A stretch of 64,000 bases of DNA from Erythrobacter sp. Lineage in GTDB: Bacteria > Pseudomonadota > Alphaproteobacteria > Sphingomonadales > Sphingomonadaceae. Where the stretch lies: contig NZ_JASJAP010000002.1 of NCBI RefSeq assembly GCF_030066995.1, positions 62,001 to 126,000 on the forward strand, written 5' to 3'. Positions within the stretch are counted from its first letter, which is position 1, and every line of letters starts with the position of its first letter. A program made the position numbers and the translations under genes. Under the pieces are notes generated by a model. The model was not told the origin of the DNA. It made no database searches and saw only the letters and a list, made by a program, of their open reading frames with translations. This document shows, piece after piece, positions 9,312 through 16,892 of this stretch.

Positions 9312-10793
9312 ATGCGCATCTTTGGCGCCGCTCTGGTTACTGAGACGAATACTTTCGCGCCACTCCCCTGCGGTAGATCTGCATGGGAAGACTACGTCAT
9401 AGCACGCGGAACAGGGTCCGATCCTGACTCTGGAACGCTTTTCGGCCCCCTTCTCGCGCTCTGGAAAGGAATGGCGGAGCAGGCGGGCGCGGAATTTCAC
9501 GAAAGCCTTTGCGCCTTCTGCGCGCCGGGCGGGCGCACGCTCGACGTCGTATACGAGGAATTCAAGGCCATGATAATTGAGGACCTCAAGGCCGCGATGC
9601 CGCTCGATATCGCGCTGTTGTGCCTACACGGAGCGATGGCATCGGACAGCGTCGATGATTGCGAAGGCGATTTGCTGGCGGCGGTGCGCGAGATCGTAGG
9701 CCCGGATTGCATTATCGGAGTTGAATTGGACCTGCATCTGCACCTCACCGAAGAAATACTCGACCACTCCGATCTTCTCGTCGCCTATAAGGAATATCCG
9801 CATACTGATACCGGTGCGCGCGCGGCCGAGTTGTTCCAACTCGCGGTCCGGGCGGCCATGGGCGAGATAAAGCCGGTCACGCGCGCCTATGACTGCAACA
9901 TGATGGGCCAATGGCGAACCGGGCAGGAAGACGTACGCGCCTTTGTCGATGACATGATGGCGGCCGAGCAAGACGGGACCGCGCTCAACATCTCGTTCGT
10001 GCACGGTTTCCCATGGGCTGACGTCCCCACGGTCGGTGCGAAACTGTGGGTGACGACCGACGGCGATGCCGAAGCTGCGGAAAGGCTCGCGGAAGAATGG
10101 GGGCGCCGCGCAGCGTTGGGTCTGCGGGAAGCGGGCTGCATTCCGCAGCTGACTGTCGACGAACTGGTGGACTATTTGCCCAAGGCACCCGAGGGATTGA
10201 TCGTGGGCGCCGATATGGCCGACAACGCCGGCGGCGGCGCGCCGTCCGACAGCAGCTTTGTGCTTGAAGGTCTGGTGCGTCGCGGGGTGAAAGACGCAGC
10301 CGTCGGCGTGGTCTGGGACATGACAGCGGTCGATATCTGCCGAAACGCGGGAGTGGGCGCAGAACTCGACCTTCGCGTTGGCGGCAAATGCTCCACCGCC
10401 TCGGGCGATCCCGTCGACGGCCGCGCCATCATCCGCAGCATCATCGAAGATCATTGTCCCCCCGGTCTCGGCGGCATCCCGGGCCCGTTCGGGACCAGCG
10501 TATGGATCGAGTTCGAAGGCGTTGACGTCATCATCAGCAGCCTGCGCAACCAGACCTTCCATCCGGCGGCGTTCACCGACCATGGGATCGACCTGTCAAC
10601 AAAGCGGCTGTGTGTGGTCAAATCGATCGAGCATTTTCACGCCGAATTCAAACCGATCGCCGATGAGGTGGTCTATATCAACACCCCCGGCGCGTTGCGC
10701 GCGGATTTCATGTCGATGCCATACACGAAGCGTAAGCTCGACTATTGGCCGAAAGTGGAGGAGCCACCGATCGGGCCGTTTCCGGCAAACTGA
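9312..10793 (+). CDS. M81 family metallopeptidase (MlrC-like)
   Basis: A 493-residue cytoplasmic protein with the M81 opening (AALVTETNTFAP) and the DUF1485-type N-terminal domain, including LHGAM (about 107), ELDLHLHLTEE (about 140) and YKEYPHTD (about 160) as likely zinc-site segments, followed by the MlrC C-terminal domain (GADMADNAGGGAPSDS). MlrC is the last step of microcystin breakdown in sphingomonads; most M81 members have other, unknown substrates. A ribosome-binding AGGAG lies eight bases before ATG 9312. Preceded by DUF819 on the same strand and convergent with the M19 dipeptidase 17 bp away. Confidence 0.85.
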   Translation: MRIFGAALVTETNTFAPLPCGRSAWEDYVIARGTGSDPDSGTLFGPLLALWKGMAEQAGAEFHESLCAFCAPGGRTLDVVYEEFKAMIIEDLKAAMPLDIALLCLHGAMASDSVDDCEGDLLAAVREIVGPDCIIGVELDLHLHLTEEILDHSDLLVAYKEYPHTDTGARAAELFQLAVRAAMGEIKPVTRAYDCNMMGQWRTGQEDVRAFVDDMMAAEQDGTALNISFVHGFPWADVPTVGAKLWVTTDGDAEAAERLAEEWGRRAALGLREAGCIPQLTVDELVDYLPKAPEGLIVGADMADNAGGGAPSDSSFVLEGLVRRGVKDAAVGVVWDMTAVDICRNAGVGAELDLRVGGKCSTASGDPVDGRAIIRSIIEDHCPPGLGGIPGPFGTSVWIEFEGVDVIISSLRNQTFHPAAFTDHGIDLSTKRLCVVKSIEHFHAEFKPIADEVVYINTPGALRADFMSMPYTKRKLDYWPKVEEPPIGPFPAN

Positions 10794-10810
10794 CAGAAAC
10801 GGTCGCGGGC

Positions 10811-11821
10811 TTATGTCGCCCAGCACTTCTGCGCGACGCGCAGCCAATTGCCGCCGAGCAGTTTGTGCAGATCATCACCATGCCATCCACGCTGGAGCAG
10901 CACTTCCACGATCTCATCGATCCTGGTTGGAGGGAAGCATCGGGTTGGCGTCTCATACCCGCAGTCAGGTGGGAAGGCCCCGATCATCGACTGCTTCTCA
11001 CGCTCGAGGCCTGGAATGTCGAATACGTGGTCTAATCCGATCCCGACGTGATCGATACCAACGACCTGCGCCAGCGCCTCGACATGGTCTGCGAGACGCT
11101 CGGCTGTAACGCCCCCATTCAGAAAGATTTCGAGCCCGTTCACGCCGATGACCCCGCCCGTGTCCGCGCAAGCCCGAGCGAGATCGTCGGAAATATTGCG
11201 CGGATGCGGTGCGAGGCGCGCAAGGTTCGAATGAGAGAAGATCATCGGCTTCTTGGCGTAGCGCAGGGCATCAAACGCCGATCTCGGCGCTGTGTGGCTG
11301 AGGCACACAACCATGCCGACCCGCTCCATTTCGCGGATAAGATCATAGCCATCCTGCGAGAGGCCAACGTCGTCATCATGAACGCCTGACGCAGCCCAAT
11401 TGCGCCGATTATATGCGAGCAGCATCCACCGAACTCCGCGCCGATAAAACTGTTCGACCAGGCTGAGATCGCCCGCGAGCGGTGCCGCACCCTCGATGTC
11501 GAAGACAATGCCCAGTCGACCGCTGCGCTTCGCCTCCGCCACATCGCGGGCCTTATCGATCATCATAAAACGGTCGGGATGCGCGGTGATCCAGGCCCGC
11601 ATCTGCTCGGCCAAGGCGAAGTGATCGGAAAGCGAGACTTCGCCATAGCCGATATTGATGCTGAGCACGGTAACGCCTGCTTCGCACACCTCCTCCAGCT
11701 TGGGGAGAAAGGCCAGATTGTCATGCATGTCCATGGGCATGCAGGCGTGATTATCCCACACTATCGCATCGGCTAGTAGGTCGTTCGCCGAACTCTGCTC
11801 ACGGAAAAGTGTCTCAACCAT
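10811..11821 (-). CDS. Membrane dipeptidase family protein (M19)
   Basis: A 336-residue M19 (renal dipeptidase-like) TIM-barrel protein with no signal peptide. Recognisable metal-site segments are FDIEGA (bridging Glu, about 109), CLSHTAPR (His about 177) and IFSHSNL (His about 196). The first metal motif, usually D-G-H-N-D, reads DNHACMP, so the Asp of the His-x-Asp pair is replaced by Cys. M19 enzymes cleave L-D or D-containing dipeptides. The gene is divergent from the sarcosine oxidase operon, with operator copy 3 between them, which ties it to that locus. Confidence 0.83.
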   Translation of the reverse strand: MVETLFREQSSANDLLADAIVWDNHACMPMDMHDNLAFLPKLEEVCEAGVTVLSINIGYGEVSLSDHFALAEQMRAWITAHPDRFMMIDKARDVAEAKRSGRLGIVFDIEGAAPLAGDLSLVEQFYRRGVRWMLLAYNRRNWAASGVHDDDVGLSQDGYDLIREMERVGMVVCLSHTAPRSAFDALRYAKKPMIFSHSNLARLAPHPRNISDDLARACADTGGVIGVNGLEIFLNGGVTAERLADHVEALAQVVGIDHVGIGLDHVFDIPGLEREKQSMIGAFPPDCGYETPTRCFPPTRIDEIVEVLLQRGWHGDDLHKLLGGNWLRVAQKCWAT

Positions 11822-11862
11822 GGAATCCCTTAGGCAAGCGGGCGAAGATACGACCGGGAGTA

Positions 11863-11889
11863 TACGAAAAAATTTCCATTTGGAAAATC
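11863..11889. promoter_or_regulatory. Putative operator, copy 3, with an adjacent half site
   Basis: TTTCCATTTGGAAAAT (11873-11888) contains a nearly perfect palindrome TTTCC-N5-GGAAA. It is directly preceded by ATACGAAAAA, which also occurs near 8079. It lies between the divergent M19 gene (start 11821) and soxB (start 11959). Confidence 0.4.
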
Positions 11890-11958
11890 GCGTCTATACA
11901 GCGGTCGTGCCGGGCGATTGAAGGGTGCGGCTCGGCAGGCATGAAGGACGCGTCGCAA

Positions 11959-13209
11959 ATGTATCGCTATTCGGCGGCCACATTGCTGAGACAGGCGATG
12001 ACGGACCAAAAAGGTTGGCCGGCCGCATGGCGGAGTACCAGTCCCAAAGCGCGTTACAGTGTGCTGATCGTTGGGGGAGGCGGGCATGGCCTAGCCACGG
12101 CATACTACCTCGCCAAGAACCATGGCATCACCGACGTTGCCGTGCTCGAAAAGGGCTGGATCGGCGGCGGCAACACTGGACGAAACACCACGGTCGTAAG
12201 ATCGAACTATCTCTTCCCCGAAAGCGCGCGCTTCTATGACCACTCGGTCAAGCTTTACGAAGGGCTTTCGCGCGAACTCAACTTCAACATCATGTTCAGC
12301 CAACGCGGGATGGTAACGCTGGCCCACAGTCGACACGATCTCGAAGCGCAACGGCGCTGGGCCAACGCTATGCGATTGAACGGGGTCGACAGCGAGTTGC
12401 TCGATCGCGAAGGCGTGCGATCGCTGGCCCCGGCGCTCGACTTTTCTGAGGAAGCCCGGTTTCCGATCCTCGGCGGGTTCGTACAGAAGCGCGGCGGCAC
12501 CGCCCGGCACGACGCGGTGGCCTGGGCCTATGCCCGCGCGGCTTCTTCGATGGGTGTCGATATCATCGAGAATTGCGAGGTTGAAGGCTTCGAGATCGGA
12601 CCAGAAGGGCCCACAGCGGTACAGACAAGCCGCGGACGCATTAAAACCGGGGCCGTTGGCCTCGCCGTTGCGGGCAACTCAAGCTTACTCGCAAAACAAC
12701 TCGGCCTGCGTTTGCCGATCGATTCTTTATCCTTGCAGGCGATGGTGACCGAGCCGGTCAAACCGGTGCTCGACACGGTCGTGCTCTCGCCCGCCGCTGC
12801 GGTCTATGTCAGCCAATCGGATAAGGGTGAATTGGTGATCGGCGGAGGACTGGATCTGTACACCTCGTACGGACAACGCGGAAACCTTCCAACCGCGCAG
12901 CGGATCCTCGCGGGTGTGCTCACGCTGTTCCCGTCCTTCTCGCGCCTTCGGCTGTTGCGCCAATGGGCGGGCACGGTGGATGTGGTGAAGGATTCCAGCC
13001 CGATCTTCGGTCGCTCTCCAATCCCCAATGTGTTCCTGAATTGTGGCTGGGGAACTGGCGGGTTCAAGGCAATCCCGGGCGGCGGCTGGTGCTTTGCCCA
13101 TACGATCGCGACCGGCGAACACCATCCCCTCACCGCGCCTTTCGCACTCGACCGGTTCGAGAAGGGCGCGCTGATCGACGAAGCCGCCGCATCCGGCATC
13201 GCGCATTAG
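11959..13209 (+). CDS. soxB: Sarcosine oxidase subunit beta
   Basis: A 416-residue FAD enzyme subunit that oxidises sarcosine to glycine with FMN/FAD and tetrahydrofolate in the heterotetramer. The start at ATG 11959 is chosen because family members begin with a Y-S-x-x-x-L-L-R-Q segment just before the dinucleotide fold; AAGGA lies ten bases upstream. ATG 11941 in the same frame is the alternative. The Rossmann motif is GGGGHGLATAYYLA and the C-terminal FAD motif is GWGTGGFKAIPG. The conserved SoxB substrate/covalent FMN histidine region corresponds to GGTARHDAVAWAYA. It is the first gene of soxBDAG, with soxD starting 13 bp downstream. Confidence 0.92.
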   Translation: MYRYSAATLLRQAMTDQKGWPAAWRSTSPKARYSVLIVGGGGHGLATAYYLAKNHGITDVAVLEKGWIGGGNTGRNTTVVRSNYLFPESARFYDHSVKLYEGLSRELNFNIMFSQRGMVTLAHSRHDLEAQRRWANAMRLNGVDSELLDREGVRSLAPALDFSEEARFPILGGFVQKRGGTARHDAVAWAYARAASSMGVDIIENCEVEGFEIGPEGPTAVQTSRGRIKTGAVGLAVAGNSSLLAKQLGLRLPIDSLSLQAMVTEPVKPVLDTVVLSPAAAVYVSQSDKGELVIGGGLDLYTSYGQRGNLPTAQRILAGVLTLFPSFSRLRLLRQWAGTVDVVKDSSPIFGRSPIPNVFLNCGWGTGGFKAIPGGGWCFAHTIATGEHHPLTAPFALDRFEKGALIDEAAASGIAH

Positions 13210-13221
13210 AAGGGGCGCGAC

Positions 13222-13491
13222 GTGCTGAGCATTCCCTGCCCCCATTGCGGCCTGCGCGACGAAGATGAATTCGTGTGGGGCGGCGAAGCGCATCTCGTGC
13301 GCCCCCGCCTCGATTGCAGCGCAGAGGAGTGGGCGCAATACCTCTTCTACCGCGACAATCCGAAGGGGATTGCATTCGAGCGCTGGCACCACCGCTTTGG
13401 ATGCGGCCAGTGGTTCAACCTTGTCCGCAACACGGCAACCCACACAATCGAGATGAGCTACCTCATCGACGCGCAACGGCCAGACCTGTGA
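13222..13491 (+). CDS. soxD: Sarcosine oxidase subunit delta
   Basis: An 89-residue small subunit with a zinc-binding knuckle: CPHCG at residues 6-10, with later ligands in the RWHHRFGCGQWF segment. In characterised tetramers the delta subunit binds zinc and stabilises the complex. Its TGA stop (13489-13491) overlaps the GTG start of soxA, so translation is probably coupled. Confidence 0.93.
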   Translation: MLSIPCPHCGLRDEDEFVWGGEAHLVRPRLDCSAEEWAQYLFYRDNPKGIAFERWHHRFGCGQWFNLVRNTATHTIEMSYLIDAQRPDL

Positions 13492-16250
13492 GCCGTCGCC
13501 TGCCCACCGGCGGCGTGATCGACCGCAACCGCACTGTGACCTTTCGTTTCAACGGCCGTGAATATTCGGGGCATCCGGGTGACACCATGGCCTCGGCCCT
13601 GCTTGCAGCGGGCGTCGATCTGGTCGGGCGAAGCTTCAAGTATCATCGCCCGCGCGGGCTCTACGCCGCCGGGCTGGAAGAGCCCAACGGGTTGGTCACA
13701 CTCGGCGCAGGCGCGTCAGCGCGGCCAAACCTCAAGCTGACCGAGATCGAACTCGCCGACGGAATGGAGGCCCACAGCGTCAATTGCGCTCCTTCGCCCG
13801 AATGGGATTGGCGCAGCGTCAACCAATTGGCGGGGCCCTTGCTGGGTGCGGGCTTCTACTACAAGACTTTCAAATGGCCGCATTGGCACCTGTTCGAAGG
13901 ACCGATCCGCAACGCCGCCGGCCTTGGAGAAGCACCGACCGGCCCCGACCCTGACCGCTATCAGCACCGACGCGCGCATTGCGATGTGCTGGTGATCGGG
14001 GGCGGCATGAGTGGCCTCGCAGCGGCGCGCGAGGCGGCATTACAGGGCCGCGATGTCATCCTGGCCGAAACTGATTTCGTTTTGGGTGGCTCGGCGCTCT
14101 GGCGCGGCGACACCGACACCTGCCGAGCCATCGAGCACGAGTTGCGCGCGATGGGCAATGTCCGCATCCTTACGAGGACATGTGTGTTCGGTGCCTACGA
14201 GCATGGAATGTTCGCCGCAGTCGAGCATTGCCTTGATGGCACATATGCCGAGCGCCTTTGGCTCATCCGAGCCGGGAAGACCGTCCTTGCAACCGGTGCG
14301 ATCGAACGACCAATGGTCTTTGCGGACAATGATCGGCCCGGCGTCATGCTCGCGAGCGCCGTTCATGCATATGTCGTACGGTTTGGCGTGCTGCCCGGTC
14401 AAAGGGTGGTGCTAGCAACCAACAACAGCAGCGTCTGGCCGGTGGCCGAGGTCTTGCGGGATGCTGGCGCTGAGGTCACCATCGTCGATGCCCGCTCAGA
14501 TCCAGCCGAGCCGCCGGAAGGCGTCGCGCTTAAGGCCGGTACATTGGTGCACCGCGCAAAAGGTCGACGCCGTGTGAAGGCTGTGGACCTCCTCTCAAGA
14601 TCAGGCGCAAGTGCTGGCGCTCTCGACTGCGACCTGCTGGCGGTTTCGGGCGGGTGGACACCAACTGCACACCTCTATTCCCAGATGGGGGGCAAGCTGC
14701 ATTATACCGCAGATCTCGCCGCCTTCGTCCCGCAGCAGGATGATGGCCAAATCAGCCTTGTCGGAGCAGCGGCAGGCGAATGGGGCGACTACAACATCGA
14801 CCCCATCTGGGAGGTCCCAGGTCCGGGTAAGAAATTCGTCGACCTCGCCAACGATGTCACTGCGCAGGACATCGCTATCGCGGCGCGCGAGGACTACCGC
14901 TCGGTCGAGCATCTGAAGCGCTACACAACGCTAGGGATGGGGATCGATCAGGGTCGGACCTCGAATGTCAACGGGCTCGCGATCATGGGCGAGCACACGC
15001 AGCGCGCGCCCGGCGAGGTCGGCACCACACGCTTCCGTCCACCATACAGTCCGGTCACACTGGGCACCCTCGCCGGGCCGGATAGCGGGATGACTTTCGC
15101 GCCTATCCGCTATCTGCCCGCGTATGGCTGGCACCTTGAGCAGGGCGCGCTGATGGAAGAGCATGGACCATGGCTGCGGCCCGCCGCCTACCCACGCGGT
15201 GGCGAAGACTGGCAAACAGCAGCCCAAAGCGAAGCGATCCATGCACGCACCGGCGCGGCGCTTTTCGATGGCTCGCCGCTCGGCAAAATCGAAGTGTGCG
15301 GCCCGGACGCCGGTGCCTTCCTCGATCGTTTCTATGTCGGCACGGCGTCGAGCCTGAAGCCAGGGCGCGCGCGCTACGGCCTGATGCTCGACGAACATGG
15401 GATCATCATGGATGATGGCGTTTTCGTGCGGATCGATGAACAGCGCTTCCTTGTGCACACGACGAGCGGAGGAGCGGACCGGATCGCGGCGCATTTGGAG
15501 GAATGGCACCAATGCGAGTGGCCCGATCTGGACGTCGCGATCCTGCCGGTCACAAATCAATGGGCGGTCATGACGGTGAGCGGTCCGGAGGCCCGCAATA
15601 TCGTCCATCAGCTAGACACGGATATTGACCTTACAGACTTCAAACACATGCAGTGGCGCGAAGGCACAATCGCCGGCCTGCCGACGCGGATCCTGCGCGC
15701 CAGCTTCACCGGGGAGGCGAGCTATGAGATCAATGTGCCTGCCAGCCATGCAAGCACGTTGGCCGAAAAGATCCTGACGCTGGGCGCGCGTCCCATCGGG
15801 ATCGAAGCGTTGATGATCCTGCGCACCGAGAAAGGCTATCTCCACGTCGGCGTGGATACCGATGGCACCACGCAGCCGCAGGATGTGGGGATGGCCGGGC
15901 CGCTCAAGCGAAAGACATCCGATTTTGTCGGCCGGCGCTCGCTGCTGCGCGAGGATGGGCGAAGAGCCGATCGTTTGCAGCTTGTCGGTTTGAATAGCGG
16001 CGATGCATTTCTCAATGTTGGCGCGCAGGTGCTCGCGCCCGAAGGACAGGTGCCCGGGCCGACTGACGGGCATGTCACCTCTTCGTATTTCAGCCCAACG
16101 CTTCGCAGACCGATTGCGCTTGCTCTGGTCCGCGCGGGGCAGGCGCGATTGGGCGAGGAGATCGAACTCTATGACATGGGAAAACGCCTTCGCGCGACCA
16201 TCACCTCGCCGGTCGCGCTTGATCCGAAAGGAGATCGCCTGAATGCATGA
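13488..16250 (+). CDS. soxA: Sarcosine oxidase subunit alpha
   Basis: A 920-residue subunit, somewhat shorter than the usual 960-1000. GTG 13488 overlaps the soxD stop (GTGA); an open frame continues upstream inside soxD, but family N-termini match the part starting RLPTGGVIDRNR. Domain order: N-terminal 2Fe-2S-like/Fer2_4 fold (FRFNGREYSGHPGDTMASALLAAG), an NAD-binding Rossmann domain with GGGMSGLAAAREA (about 165), then GCV_T (aminomethyltransferase) folate-binding domains from about 590 (ARTGAALFDGSPLGKIEV; GEASYEINVPAS). The C-terminal half transfers the methyl-derived C1 unit to tetrahydrofolate as 5,10-methylene-THF. Overlaps soxG by 8 bp. Confidence 0.93.
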   Translation: MSRRLPTGGVIDRNRTVTFRFNGREYSGHPGDTMASALLAAGVDLVGRSFKYHRPRGLYAAGLEEPNGLVTLGAGASARPNLKLTEIELADGMEAHSVNCAPSPEWDWRSVNQLAGPLLGAGFYYKTFKWPHWHLFEGPIRNAAGLGEAPTGPDPDRYQHRRAHCDVLVIGGGMSGLAAAREAALQGRDVILAETDFVLGGSALWRGDTDTCRAIEHELRAMGNVRILTRTCVFGAYEHGMFAAVEHCLDGTYAERLWLIRAGKTVLATGAIERPMVFADNDRPGVMLASAVHAYVVRFGVLPGQRVVLATNNSSVWPVAEVLRDAGAEVTIVDARSDPAEPPEGVALKAGTLVHRAKGRRRVKAVDLLSRSGASAGALDCDLLAVSGGWTPTAHLYSQMGGKLHYTADLAAFVPQQDDGQISLVGAAAGEWGDYNIDPIWEVPGPGKKFVDLANDVTAQDIAIAAREDYRSVEHLKRYTTLGMGIDQGRTSNVNGLAIMGEHTQRAPGEVGTTRFRPPYSPVTLGTLAGPDSGMTFAPIRYLPAYGWHLEQGALMEEHGPWLRPAAYPRGGEDWQTAAQSEAIHARTGAALFDGSPLGKIEVCGPDAGAFLDRFYVGTASSLKPGRARYGLMLDEHGIIMDDGVFVRIDEQRFLVHTTSGGADRIAAHLEEWHQCEWPDLDVAILPVTNQWAVMTVSGPEARNIVHQLDTDIDLTDFKHMQWREGTIAGLPTRILRASFTGEASYEINVPASHASTLAEKILTLGARPIGIEALMILRTEKGYLHVGVDTDGTTQPQDVGMAGPLKRKTSDFVGRRSLLREDGRRADRLQLVGLNSGDAFLNVGAQVLAPEGQVPGPTDGHVTSSYFSPTLRRPIALALVRAGQARLGEEIELYDMGKRLRATITSPVALDPKGDRLNA

Positions 16251-16749
16251 TCTGGCCCGGATAGCGTTCGAAGAAACGACCGAAGTCGACTGGGGCGGAA
16301 CGGAGCCGGTGCTCACGGCCTGCACAGGCGGTGCTGTCTTGCACCTGAAGCTCGCCAGGGCGGACAAGGAGCTGACAGCGAAACTTCGCCTGCCGGAAAT
16401 GGGGCTGGCGACCGAGAGCGCCATGGCGATCGGACCGGCGGAATGGCTTCTTTTCTGCGACGGCGATGTCGGGGGTTGGAGGTCGCGAATTGAAGGCGCA
16501 CCAGCAGGCATCGCCCATGCGCTAAGCGACGCAAGCGACCGGCTAGTGCGCCTTCGCCTCGCGCGTGACCCGGATATTCTTAGCGGGCTCACCGGACTGC
16601 CGGCGGACGCATTCGATGATGGCCGTTGCGCCCGAACGCGGATGGGACAGACCGCCGTCGTGGTCGCCTCGTTTGAGCGCGACCACTTGCTGATCATCGA
16701 TCGCGCTTACGAAAGACACTTTCGGCTCTGGTGGGGAAGAGCGCTTTAG
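16243..16749 (+). CDS. soxG: Sarcosine oxidase subunit gamma
   Basis: A 168-residue protein in the position and size range of SoxG, a folate-enzyme-like accessory subunit. Its sequence is weakly conserved; the GPAEWLLFCDG stretch and the closing RAYERHFRLWW match the family pattern (G-P-x-x-W-L; S-Y-x-x-x-L-x-x-W). ATG 16243 overlaps the soxA 3' end by eight bases, as typical for these operons. It completes the soxBDAG operon. Confidence 0.88.
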   Translation: MHDLARIAFEETTEVDWGGTEPVLTACTGGAVLHLKLARADKELTAKLRLPEMGLATESAMAIGPAEWLLFCDGDVGGWRSRIEGAPAGIAHALSDASDRLVRLRLARDPDILSGLTGLPADAFDDGRCARTRMGQTAVVVASFERDHLLIIDRAYERHFRLWWGRAL

Positions 16750-16842
16750 GCTCCATGAGCGGTGCCCTCACGGGCGGATTACAATCGGATTCTCGGAAAC
16801 TGCAAGGACATCCACCGCCCCACGATTTGCCGAGCGAAAGTC

Positions 16843-16881
16843 GAGGGCAGACCCATCCCTGCTATGGGCGGGCCTGCCCTC
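16843..16881. terminator. Hairpin between convergent soxG and TonB receptor genes
   Basis: Outer arms GAGGGCAG and CTGCCCTC (8 bp) enclose inner arms CCCAT/ATGGG. The hairpin sits in the 143-bp gap between two convergent genes and probably acts as a bidirectional terminator, although no long T run follows. Confidence 0.45.
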
Positions 16882-16892
16882 TCCCCCCAGCT

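Noticed and set aside
15612..16697. Open frame on the minus strand opposite soxA and soxG
   Set aside because: Antisense to soxA/soxG and without any family features.
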